Assembly (NCBI RefSeq): GCF_004193775.1
Contig: NC_041019.1
Span: forward strand, 14,913,020 to 14,977,019
Length of the DNA stretch: 64,000 nt
Source of the DNA: Glycine soja
Lineage: Eukaryota; Streptophyta; Magnoliopsida; Fabales; Fabaceae
Direction of reading: 5' to 3'
Part shown: positions 33,023 to 44,089 of the stretch, piece by piece
Layout of the letters: each line of letters opens with the position of its first letter
How positions within the stretch are numbered: position 1 is the first letter of the stretch
Program-made: the position numbers and the translations under genes
The notes under the pieces: model-generated
Database searches by the model: none
What the model saw: the letters and a program-made list of their open reading frames with translations, nothing else
What the model was told of the DNA's origin: nothing

Positions 33023-34975
33023 TTGGAGGTACAAAAAGTAAAATTTCAAAATTCATGAACAAAATCATTTTGTGGTCTTCAATTAAAAGTTGTTTTTTCC
33101 AGTATTTTCTTGCATCCTTTTCAAATTTTTTTTTTTACCTTTTAGATTGATCATTCTAAAAGCCAAAATCTACAATGGGTCATTCCAAAATCAAAAAAGG
33201 GATGGGGAAAGCAACTTGGAGGTGTAAGAAATACCAACCTCAATTAAAACTAGGAAAGATGGGAAAAGGTCTCCCTTTAACCTTTAGTTTAGTTGCTACA
33301 CACCTTTTTTTCTAGGCTTTCATTAATTAAGATTTAAGACTTGATATATGGGTGGATTTCAAATATTTCATATTTTCTTTGCTTAAAATAAAACTAATAT
33401 TTCAATCATATATTATAGATATTCCTAACTTCTTGTTCGGCAGGCTTTCATTAATTAAGATTTAAGACTGATATATGGACAAATTTTAAAATCAACCTTA
33501 AATATTACTACTTCCTTGTCATCTCTATTGATGTTTAAGATTATTGACTTATTGCATTTAGATTAAGAAAAATTTAATGAAATTAAAAATTATTACATTT
33601 TGATTAAAATATTCTTATTTAATATATTGACCTTTGATACTTGTCCTACAAATAATAGATATTAAATAAGTATATATTTTTTAAAAACATTAATTAGACT
33701 TTAAAATTCTAAAAAACGAAGAATTTTTGTTAGAAAGTTAAAACATAAATAAACATGAGAAAGAGGTAATATATAACTCTCCATCTATGTATGCCCTTGA
33801 TCTGTGATCAAGTTTTTTTTTTTTTCTTGAGAAACATCCATCATCATATCAACTGAATTTCTAGTCGCATCAAATCACATTCATTACCCACCATTTTTTA
33901 ACCAAGTTCTAGGAATTATGATCGAGGTTAGGCTTGTCGATCTCGAAAGTAAATGCTTGATTAGATACGAAAAGGAAATTAATTCTAGATTTAAGTTAAG
34001 TCCGCTTCAAGTGATTTATTTACACATAACACTTTATTTAATAAACCAAGCTTGAATTTGTACTAGTTGCATTTTTAGGAATGATATACTATGCTAATAA
34101 CCATATCATGTGTGTCCCAAATTTGTCAAATTTGTTATCAACTCAGTTTCTTTTGCACATCGAATCACATTCATTAGTTACTTTATAGACCCACCACTTG
34201 AATAAAGTAATTGGAATTATTATGATCCACGTTGGCTAGTATAAATAGAAATGTTAATTAGTGTTTATTAGTTTATAGTTGCTAGCTAATAACAAGTCAA
34301 ATAGCTCGCAAACTTGTCTAGCCTGACTCCGTATGATGCTTAAGTATGAATTTTGAAAAATTCAACTGAAGGACCAACCAACCTCTTCTGTCTGCATCAA
34401 TGGCAATGGTAATCTGGTTGGCAGAGCCTCTTTCTTCTCCTTCTTTGATTTGATTTTTGCTTAGAATGTGGCGAAAAAAACAATGTGGATATTGTCTAAA
34501 AAAAATTGTTTGGTTGGGAAGAATGCTTGAGTTTTAGGGCAATTAATATCCTTTCTACTCGCATCGAACATATTTGTATTTAAGGGTTTCAATTCCAGGC
34601 TTGACTTCTTTAACCGAAGAGAATTGTAAAATGATAAAATAAAGATTTATCATTGTTGATTTAAATTCTTCAAATTAAATAAGCATGAATAAATTTTCAG
34701 TTTTCCCTTTTCCAACTTTGTTCTTTTTAGGGAAGATTAATGTCCATCTAAGTCAAACTACATATAATCAAAATGGAAAAAAATGAGGAGGAAAATCACG
34801 AATAAATTTGAATTTAATCAATTTTGAGTTTCTTAAAATGTAATGCAACTTTTATTTTTTTTAATTATTTTGTGATTTTCAGTTCTAAAATTTTTAATTT
34901 AAATTATACAAATCACTCACTACATTAATATTTTTTACTTGGGTTAGTTTAATAGTGATGATTATAGTTAATTAA
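33023..34975. other. AT-rich intergenic sequence
   Basis: No gene seen in about 1.9 kb. A short duplicated string, GGCTTTCATTAATTAAGATTTAAGACT with ATATATGG, occurs near 33317 and 33443. Confidence 0.45.
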
Positions 34976-35460
34976 TTAGCAACAATGGATGGGGGAGTGA
35001 CAATAAGAGAAATGGAGACAATGGTATTCTAGTGGTGCAAGAGATGAATCATAGTGGTGACGATAACGGATCTGATGATATTGATTGTAGCAATGGTTAT
35101 GGTAATGATAATGATCATGATGATGATTGATAATTAGTAATTGCGACAATGACAAGTGGTTATGGTGACAATGATAATGATGCTTGTGCGTGGGGGGGGG
35201 GACAATTGTTGTTGGTGGCAGTAGTAACAATGCTGGTCTGCTAATGAAAATGATGGTGGACATTGGTAGTATGGCCAATCGGAAGTAAGGAGATAGATGC
35301 AATGGTGATTGATAGTGGTGGCAATGTTGATGATGATCATGAGATCAATGGTGGTGGTGATTATGGTGGTAGCAACAAAGAGGGCATCGCATAGTAGTGG
35401 AGGTAGTTGGCTTGTTGTGATGTTGGTGTACATATGAATGATGACAGTGATGACATCATG
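34976..35460. repeat. GAT/GGT-rich low-complexity region
   Basis: Dominated by degenerate GATGATGAT, GGTGGTGAT and AATGATAATGA units, with a run of G at about 35192-35201. The minus-strand frames rich in His, Ile and Thr here are composition artefacts, not genes. Confidence 0.7.
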
Positions 35461-35519
35461 TAAGTTCTTTGAGAGAGATGGAATTGAATAAATTATTTGA
35501 CAACTAAAAATCTGTGAAT

Positions 35520-36640
35520 GTATGAATACATGAATTTTGATGATGCCAAAGAAGAATCAAATAAGGCCGCTTCAAAGGATAAACATTTGCTTCAAGATTA
35601 ATTCAAGATTGCTTCAACAAGCAAAGCCTTGTTTCAAGATTCACTAAAGATCAAGCCTTGCCTCAAAACAAATGGTTTCAAAGTCATGCAAGGCTCTGGT
35701 AATCGATTATCAGGAAGTGTAATTGATTACCAGAAGGGAAGAATGAAAAAGAGCTATTGAAAAGGGTTTTGAATTTGAATTTTGAACATGTAATTGATTA
35801 CCATATGTCTGTAATCGATTACCAGTCATGAAACTCCTAAAATTCAAATTCAAAAGTCATGACCCTTTAAATTATAACTGTGTAATCGATTACACAAATA
35901 TTGTAATCGATTACCAGTGGAGAGTTTTCAGAAAATCTGCCAACAATCACATTTTTTATTGGATTTGTGAATGACCATCAAAGGCCTATAAATAGGTGAC
36001 TTGGGCACGAATTTTGAAGAGAGAGTTTTGCTGGTTCAAAATGTCTTATCCTCTCAAAAGGAAATGAGAGAGATTCCAAGAGAACTTCATTGCCAAATGC
36101 TCTCTCAAAAGAAACTCTTGGGCAAACACTTGCAAATCCATTAAGAGTTTCTCCATGGACTTCAATTGTAATATCCTTCTCTTCAAGAGAGAATTCTTCT
36201 TTCTTTCTTCTTATTCAAAGAGATTGTTTAAGGGACCAAGGGTCTCTTAAGTTGTAAGGATTCCTGAACACAAGGGATGGGTTGTCCCTGTGTGGTTCAG
36301 ACTTTGTAAAAGGATTTTACAAAGAGAAAGGAAAATTTCAAGTGGGTTGCTTGAGGACTAGACGTAGGCACAAGGATGTGGCCGAACTAGTATAAAACTA
36401 AGTTTGCATTCTCTCTTCCCTTATCTCATTTATTTTGTTGCAATCAATTTTATCTTTCATATTTAAAGAACATTATTAAATTGATTGTTGCTTCTTCTGC
36501 ATTCTAAGCATATCCCTCTTAAGTTATTAAGGCCGCTGGTCTAACAAAATCAAAATGATTTTTTTTATTAAAAATATTTTGAACTTGAATTAAAAATCAA
36601 CTTACCTTTGTTTTAATTGAACACATTTTCTTTTAAAAGT
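35520..36640 (+). mobile_element. LTR-retrotransposon-derived repeat with GTAATCGATTAC palindromes
   Basis: Begins TGAATACATGAATTTTGATG and carries repeated TGTAATCGATTAC and GTAATTGATTACCA motifs at about 35698-35925, then a leader-like stretch to ACATTATTAAATTGATTG and TTAAGGCCGCTGG. Dispersed soybean LTR elements carry such palindromes. No gag or pol frame is present and I could not fix exact LTR ends, so the limits are approximate. Confidence 0.55.
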
Positions 36641-36699
36641 TGTATAGTATTATATTGTATTCATTCTTATAAATATTCTGTTGATTTTGCCTAACTGTG

Positions 36700-38400
36700 C
36701 TAGGGAAGATCTACGAGTAAAGATTGAGTAGTGGGGTAGCTCCAAGGACTTTGATGTTTAAGTTACATACCCAAAAGAATATGGGTTAGAAAGAACACGA
36801 TGAGATACCCCTTGATATGCATTTGTATAACAAAAGAATGTGTATTGTGACGGAGTAATTCATTCCCATTAAGGTATGATTTGGATGACTTTTATAAGGA
36901 TTGCTCTTATTGGGATTGGATTTATAGAATTATGAAATCAATCACTATGGTTGTCGATAGTGTGTATTTAATGTCTCAATATGGTTAAGATTTTTTTAAT
37001 AAATAATTGGTAAGATACAAGGGATTGAAAAGTCTATTGTTGCATGGTTGATCATGGGATGTTTAGCTTCTCAACATGGATCAATTATTAATTATAAAAG
37101 GGTGAGATGCAAGATTATGAAGGAGGAAGTATGCTAATTGAGTAAACTGGGTATGAGAAGGTACACAATTTCTCAAGTTAAGAATATTATAAGCTAATTA
37201 AACTTAATGAAGACTACTATGGACCTTGGGAATAAGAGGGTACAAAATCCCACAAATTATGAATATTGTAAGTTGAAAATGCTTGAAAACATTGATTATG
37301 GAGCTTGGGACCAAAAGGGTACACAACCTTGCAAGTTGTGAGTGTTGAAAGCCAAAAAGGCTCGATGAGGTTAATCATGGACATTGGGGCCAAAAAGGTA
37401 CACAATTCCAATGGAAACTAAGAAAGACAGTTGGTTGGTAAGTGGCATACCTCTTAGTGGAAACTCTTTTAATTAGAGGTGTTGCTTCATTTGGTGGAAA
37501 AAGAAAATATCTCCATTGAATGTCACATTGTCAAAAAATACTATTTACAAAATATGTTGCATTGTGCATAACAATCTTGAATAGGCAAACCACAAGGATG
37601 AATAATCAACCAGATAGCTCAAATAATACCACAATAAGTTCTTGATTCATGTGGTCAAGGAGAGTTATATCGAGCCCCACAATGGGATTCAATGCTCTTA
37701 CAAATATTTTGTTGATATTTGGTGGATCATATGTTAAGGAAGATCTACAAGCATAGACCAAGTCATAGGCTACTGGCAAGACTCTAATGCTTAAATCAAT
37801 TATAAGCCCAACAGAATATGACTTGAGAAGAACATACCTAGTATACCCCTTAATATGTGTTTATATAAGGATAGAATGTGTAATATAGTGGAGTAACTTA
37901 TTCATTTTAAGGTATGATTTGAACAACTTTTACAAGGATTGGCCTGATTAGGATATTTGATTGAGGGAGTCATGTAATCAATCATTACAATTGTTGACCC
38001 TATATATTTAATACCTTGTTGTAATCAAGATTCTTTCTAATAATAAGTGGTGTCATTTGAGAGGTTTTAAAGTCTTTTGTCATGTGATTGATCATTGGAC
38101 CTTTGGGCTTATGGCATGTCGACTTGGTTAGAAATTATAGACAAGGTGAACTACAAGATTATTGAGGAGGTAGCATTCTAATTGAGCAAACTAGACTAGA
38201 TCCTGTAGAGTATAGAGTCTTTCAAGTCATGAGCACTATAAGCCAAAAAGGCTTAATGAGGCTAATTATGGATCCTAGGACCAAAAAGGTAGATTTACCC
38301 TGCAAGATGTGAGTGTTTTGTGGCTAATTCCTTAGGATCAGAGACATGGGTGAATGTAGGTTAAGCAGTATGAGAGCAATATCCTCCACAAAATATTTAT
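36700..38400. repeat. Degenerate duplication of about 0.7 kb, with tandem 80-bp units
   Basis: 36700-37420 and 37725-38340 share ordered landmarks: GGAAGATCTAC, GAATATG with AGAAGAACA, TACCCCTT-ATATG, AATGTGTA, GGAGTAA, TTAAGGTATGATTTG, TTTTA-AAGGATTG, and AAAAAGGTA. Inside the first copy, units of 79-80 bp starting ATGGACCTTGGGA, ATGGAGCTTGGGA and ATGGACATTGGGG begin at 37218, 37298 and 37377. Each has GGTACA and TTGTGAGTGTTG or a variant. A related unit appears at about 58230-58360. Confidence 0.65.
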
Positions 38401-38435
38401 TTCTTTACTTATGTATATTGAAAAATGTTAGGATC

Positions 38436-38613
38436 ACTCTCTTTAACACACTCTTTTGAACTCACTATCTCTTATTGGTTGAAATTGATTGGAAATCACA
38501 AAATTTAGTGAGTCCCACATCTTATTTAATGACTCATGATTTTGTAGTTTTCATTATATTTTAACAAATAAGAGGGAGTGTGTATGGAGGAGTGTGTTGC
38601 TAGCACTTCTCTC
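38436..38613. mobile_element. Probable MITE, imperfect terminal inverted repeats
   Basis: A roughly 180-bp segment starts GTTAGGATCACTCTC with AACACACTC and CTCTTATTGGTTGAA. It ends TTAACAAATAAGAGGGAGTG, TGTATGGAGGAGTGTGTTGC and TAGCAC; the end is an imperfect reverse complement of the start. It has no coding capacity. The superfamily is not assigned. Confidence 0.5.
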
Positions 38614-38639
38614 AGATATGCATCATAAAAAAAGTTGTC

Positions 38640-39406
38640 CCCCTCGCTCCCCCCCCCCCCAAAAAAAAATCAAGTGTTACCCCTATAAGACAACTTTTTT
38701 TAATGAATGTATAAAGTTATAAGAGATAAAAGAGAAAATAAATTAGTACTAATTTAAAATTTTATTCATCTAATTTTGATCATTTTGCTCCTCTAATACT
38801 ATGACATATAGTAAGTCAATGAGACAAATACACACATTGATCCAATTGTAATTACTTAAATCTTCCTTCATACTTAATTATAAGAAAGAAAAAAATAGAC
38901 TCAAAAACAATTAAACAAGTTTTAACTACTTTAGTTTTACTCTATTTAATGATATCTTCCCAAAAAATTCTTCAATTAATTAAGATTTTAATTCTAATGA
39001 CTCTTTTTTTTATTCTTGGTAGCAAGTTCCAAACAAAGGTATTTTATAGAGAAAAAAAGTTTAGATTTTAATTTGATCAGTAATTTCCAATTATATTAGT
39101 TAAATTCCTTAATTAACACAAAGGTTAGCTAATTTTATTTATATTTGAGTCCAAAGTATATAAATAATTTTATTTTTTATCACAAAACTATGTATTTTGT
39201 AAAGATCTATAATGTTTTTGTCTTGTAAAAATATTTTATATTATTTCTTTTACTCTCATTAAATAAATATTCTAGATTCACCATTAACCGAGGTGTACAA
39301 ATCCTTACAAGCTGTGGTAATTAACCATACTTCTAGACTTCCCATTTCATGGCCTTTTAACTACTAAAAGAAACCCTAGCTCATGGAAGGCGTCTTTTTC
39401 TCTGGT
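38640..39406. other. AT-rich spacer
   Basis: Begins with a C-run followed by an A-run (about 38650-38670) and contains no gene that I can support. Confidence 0.45.
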
Positions 39407-42152
39407 TGTAACATCCCATTTTTTGTAAACTAATTTAAAAAGGATTGTTATTTATAAATAAATAGATTTTTAAAAAAATGATGAGGTTTTTATAATTAAA
39501 TAAATAAGGATAAATAACTTTATTAATTAAAATAATGGTTTGAGAGAAAATAAAAAAATATTTTATTTATTCATTTAATAGGAAATAAAATAGAGTTTAT
39601 TTTTATAAAATAATAAAAATAAATAAATTGAGTAAATAATAAGCTGTATATACCCTAGTTATAAATAATTACGTGTTAGGTCAGTTTTCACACTGACGAT
39701 GCATCATCTTCCTCTCAATTTTGTTTTTCCCTCTCCTCCTTGCAAAACTCTCTTTTTTTCCCGCATACCACCAAACATATCTCAAAAAAACAATGATCTA
39801 TGACTCATTCACCGTTGGATCATTGTGAAATTTAAGCACCAGGTTCGAAACTTAATCTGGAGCATTCTCACCGTTGTAAATTACAAAAAGATGTCGAAGC
39901 TGAGAAAAATACCCTTTGAATTGTAGCTTTTTCTTTTCCCATAGAAACCCAAAATTGTCTCAGTATAACTAAAATCCTGGATCTTTTAACCGTTGGATTG
40001 TCGTGAAATTTTGATATGTGGTTCTTGATTCATTTCCACACGTCTCAACCATTGGGATTTGCGAGGTAATGTTCAAGGAGAGAGAAAATGGATCGCACGG
40101 AGAAGTACAAAATGGAGGCCTTAATCCCTTGTTCTCTCTGACGTTTGGGAATCCTATCAGAGCAATTGGAGGAAAAACTTGAGGAATCTCAGGAAACCAT
40201 TAGAGATGCCGCTATTGTTGTCACAATGCACACGTGAGCCTGCTTAGAGGTAAGTGATGAGTTTATTACAATTTGGGTTAGAATGAATATGTGTAGGGAT
40301 CTTTAGGGGATTAATTTGGGATTTATTTATGGATGTTTATTGAATTACAATTTTTCCTTTATGATTATAAATACAATATTGATATTCTGATGCAAATTGG
40401 TTGATAAAATAAAGTGCTCTTGGTGTTTTCGTTTTATTTATATACCTATGATTTTGATTAATTGATTTTGATATAATTGTGGGAAATTATTTGAGGGGTT
40501 TTACTCCCCATTTTGTCCTAAACCTTTTGTATAAATTGTTATATTGAGATTATGAAATGGTGATTCAAATTGTGAGTAGGTAATAAATTGAACCTGTGAT
40601 GAATGGTGAAATAAATGTGTATTGAGATGTGTGTATTGAGGTGTGAGCTATGAATTGTGCAATCACATAATTGTAAGGTCCTTTAAGGACGACGAGTATT
40701 GTGATGGGATCCACTGTGGAAACCCGACGAGTTACAATGATTTTGAAAACAATTGAGTAGTTGTGTGTATTACATAGTTCAGAGGTAAAGTGTATATGAT
40801 TCAAGAGGTGTGATAACGTGTTAAATTGAGATTATACCATTGTGATTGAGATCGAGTTTATGTGATAAATTGAGTATGTATGTGATTGAGATATATATGT
40901 GCATTAAGATGTTGTGTGCATTGAATTGTGAACTATGAATTGTACAATCACACGACTATAAGACCATTTAAGGGCGACAAGTTAATGCTAAGTCTCATTA
41001 AGGGCAACGAGTTGATATTAAGTCCATTTAAGGGCGACGAGTTAATGTTATGTCCCTTTAAGGGCGACAAGTGAATGCTAAGACCCTTTAAGGGTGACAA
41101 GTTAATGCACAATGAGTGTTGTGATGGGAACCACTGTAGGGACCCGATGAGTTTAATCACAAGCGCGACGAGATAAAACTATTTTGAGAACAATTGAGTA
41201 GTCGTGTATTTTGTACAGTTCATAGATAGAGTCTGTGTGCTAAAATGTTTTCTCTGTTGGACCTGAATCAGGAGGGAGAGGCCCTGACGGACTCTTCGAA
41301 GTGTAGGCCTTGGGGGTAAATACACATGATTTGAGTGTTCCTTTAAGCCTATGTTGATCCCATATGGTTGGAGCATTCTCGCAAAACAGCGTGACCTTGA
41401 CTGGTCTTCTTATGATTTTACCTAGTGAGAGTGACCTGACTTACTAGTGTGTGGTTTGTCTTGTCATGTACTCCTAGGCACCCGACGAGGATTTTCACTG
41501 ACATGATACCACATTGCATATAGGATTGAGTCTTAGTGTATATGTTGCATAATGTTTGTGTATTGATTGATATTGACTGACTTGGTGATATTGTATTTTG
41601 ATCCGTGAGTACGTGAGTGTTGTGAAAATGAATGAGACGTGTTGTGTTGTGATGTGATGTTGGGCAACAAAGTGGTGAAATGACGTGAGCTATATTTGAG
41701 TAAGTTTTATTATGTTTATATGATATTTATACCTACATGTTGTCTTGTTTCCCTCCATTAGTTAGGAATGTGATAACTTTCTCCTCGTGTACTATTTGTA
41801 TTTGGATCCTGTGATGATCTCGAACTTTGTATTCGTGGAAACAGATGATTAGGTGAATGACTATGAAGAACCTCATGCTAGAGGACACGACAACACAATG
41901 CTTTGATAGGATGTGACATTGGGGTATAGGTTTCTATATTAATTGCATGAAGTCTTGGACGACCTTGTTTTGAGCTGAGATAATTTATTATTTATTTGGA
42001 CAAATTTTATTATGATGTTAGAAAAGTGAATGCGAGCCTTTTACCCTTTTGAAAGGCTTGTATTTAAATGTGTTTTAAGAACTTCTAATTAACTCTGATT
42101 TTTTATTCCTTTTATTATTAGTATATATATGTATGGGGTAGAGGGTGTCACA
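39407..42152 (+). mobile_element. Second copy of the long LTR, solo (2746 bp)
   Basis: TGTAACATCCC to GGGTGTCACA, homologous in order to 3864-6907. The conserved block GGACCTGAATCAGGAGGGAG, GACGGACTCTTCGAAGTGTA and CATATGGTTGGAGCATTC is at about 41260-41380. No primer-binding site follows: the next bases are TGGCCAACC, inside LINE ORF1-like sequence. No polypurine tract precedes it. It is therefore best read as a solo LTR. Its 5-bp flanks (CTGGT and TGGCC) do not match, so the insertion has been altered or lies in a rearranged site. It is clearly diverged from the first copy, so the two are not the ends of one recent element. Confidence 0.85.
40961..41110 (+). repeat. Five tandem 30-bp units inside the solo LTR
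   Basis: Units start at 40961, 40991, 41021, 41051 and 41081, each a variant of AGTCCCTTTAAGGGCGACAA plus GTTAATGCTA. CCTTTAAGGG within each unit is a palindrome. The 3864-6907 copy lacks this array. Confidence 0.9.
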
Positions 42153-43542
42153 TGGCCAACCAACCTTAGCCCAACTGCTATGAAACAACCCCCACCTATG
42201 AGAGAAAGAGTAGATCTTATCAAGAAAAAACTTGTTCGCTTTGAACATGAGGGTAGGAACCGCTTATTGCCTAAGATTTTCTTGGACGAGTTAGTGTTTA
42301 AGGACTTGTGTAACCCTTGGAAAGATGCTATTAAGGTTAAACTTCTGGGCAAAAACCTAGGCTATAACTTGATGAAAGAGAAATTGAAGAAGCTTTGGAA
42401 ATTGAAATGGGGATTTGACATTATAGATGTGCATAATGGATTCTACATAGTAAAATATGATCTAGAATAGGACAAGGAGAAGATCATTATGGAAGGGCCA
42501 TGAATGCTTTTTGATCACTACTTATTTGTTATGAACTGGAGCCCTGAATTTGTCTCTCCTAGGGCAACAATAGACTGAACTTTGGTGTGGATTAGGTTTC
42601 CAGGTCTAAACCTAGTATACTATGATGAAAGTTTTCTTTTACTAGCTATGGAATTAGGAGTTGGAACACCTATAAAAGTGGATTCAAATACCCTAAAGGT
42701 GGAGCATGGCCATTTTGCTCATGTTTGTGTGGAAATAAATTTGACTCAACCAATTGTGGGTGAAATATGGCTGAATGGGCATTGGTATAAAGTGTAGTAT
42801 AAGGGTCTTTACATTATATGTGTTGGATGTGGCTATTATGGCCATTTGGAGAGAAACTGTGTGAAGTGTACGGCACAACATGAAAGCCCTAACAAGAACC
42901 GACCTTCTCCATCAAGTACAAAAGACCCTCCAATGACTAGTCCCTCTAAGACTAATGTGAAGGGACAAGAAGATGTTAAGGTTATTAATGTTGGTGATAA
43001 TGTGCATGGAGATTGGCTTGTTCTTCCTAGGAGGAAAAAGCCAAGGAACAAAGGTGTTAATGAAAAGGTCTATGATCATATCAATCCCTTTAAAGTGATG
43101 GGGTCAATTCATGCTAGGAGTAAAGATATACAGAGGAAAAATATTACCATTATTGAGGGGAAAGGGTCAATTCCTATGAAATTCCAACGTAACCCTAATC
43201 CCATTGTTGTTGTGCAAAAAAGAAGGAGATATTGCCACAACAACATGTCACGAGCTAGCAAATTGCCACCAACCAAAGTTGAGGCCAAATCTAGTCCCCC
43301 CAAATCACCCAATAGTCAATTAAGAAATGGGAAGGGCATGCAATGTTAGGTGTCACAACCTTTCAAACCTACCATTATTCATGAACCGGTGAGTAATACC
43401 CCAGTCTTGTCAGTAAATGACAATTCTATAACTATTGACTCACATCAATGTGCTTAAAAGCCTATGGAATCCACATCGGGCGAGGCTTGTGAGCCCCACA
43501 TTGATGACTCAATGGCAAATATGGTCATTGAAGATAAAGCAA
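42153..43542 (+). pseudogene. LINE (L1-type) ORF1 pseudogene: DUF4283 plus zinc knuckle
   Basis: Plant LINE ORF1 proteins bind the element RNA. The frame reads NPWKDAIKVKLLGKNLGYNL, MKEKLKKLWKLKWGFDIIDV and NGFYIVKYDLE (DUF4283), a TAG at about 42468, MEGP with a TGA for the expected Trp, MLFDHYLFVMNWSPEFVSP, a TGA for an expected Arg, and VWIRFPGLNLVYYDESFLL. GHFAHVCVEINLTQPIVGEI follows, then a CCHC knuckle CVGCGYYGHLERNC (about 42818-42859; Cys, Cys, His, Cys at correct spacing), then a basic Pro/Ser tail. At least four in-frame stops. It begins abruptly at the solo LTR end and finishes abruptly at a CACTA-type end (43543), so both neighbours may have inserted into it. No ORF2 follows. Confidence 0.85.
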
Positions 43543-43990
43543 CACTATTGGAAAAAGGTCAATCAACGACAGTTATTTTATAAATTTAAATACGATTCAA
43601 AATCGTCTTTGAAGCCAATGTCGTGAAAAATCAAGATTTTCTATAACGGTTCCTAAAAAATCGTCTTAAAAAAGCTATCATTATAAGACGATTTTCAGGC
43701 AAATAATTGTCTTGGAAGGGTACCGTTCTAAGACAATTTTCAAGTCAAAACCATCTTAGAATGACAATTTTTCTAAGATGGTTTTGACTTGAAAACCGTC
43801 TTGGAATGATTTTTAAAAAAAATTAAAAAAAATTGAGGATTCTAAAATAGTTTTCTAAAAAACTGTTTTATAATATCTTTTTTTAAAAAAATTGTGAATT
43901 CTAAGACGGTTTTCTCTAAAACCATCTTAGAAAGTAGACTTTCTAAGATAATTCTTTGGAGAATTGTCTTACAATGCCTTTTTCTAAAAA
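43543..43990 (+). mobile_element. CACTA-type left end with subterminal inverted repeats
   Basis: CACTATTGGAAAAAGGTC starts at 43543, followed by about 430 bp of alternating AAAATCGTCTT, TCTAAGACGATTTTC, AAACCATCTTAGAATG and TCTAAGATGGTTTTGAC motifs. These form several overlapping inverted repeats. No clean opposite terminus was found before the SnRK2 pseudogene. It may be a small non-autonomous element whose right end has decayed near 44040. Confidence 0.65.
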
Positions 43991-44089
43991 AATTAAAAAA
44001 TCCGTTCAGTGGAGACCAGTTTTAAAACACCACGCAACCAATAGGTGATGTTTATCACTTTTTAGCATCAAATTTCAATCGAAAACATT

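Noticed and set aside
34976..35433. His/Ile/Thr-rich open frames on the minus strand
   Set aside because: Produced by degenerate GAT and GGT repeats; no protein family and no splice context.
38640..38670. C-run/A-run junction as a functional element
   Set aside because: Simple homopolymers, possibly sequencing or assembly noise.
39407..42152. Target-site duplication of the solo LTR
   Set aside because: The adjacent pentamers CTGGT and TGGCC differ, so I do not claim a clean solo-LTR insertion.
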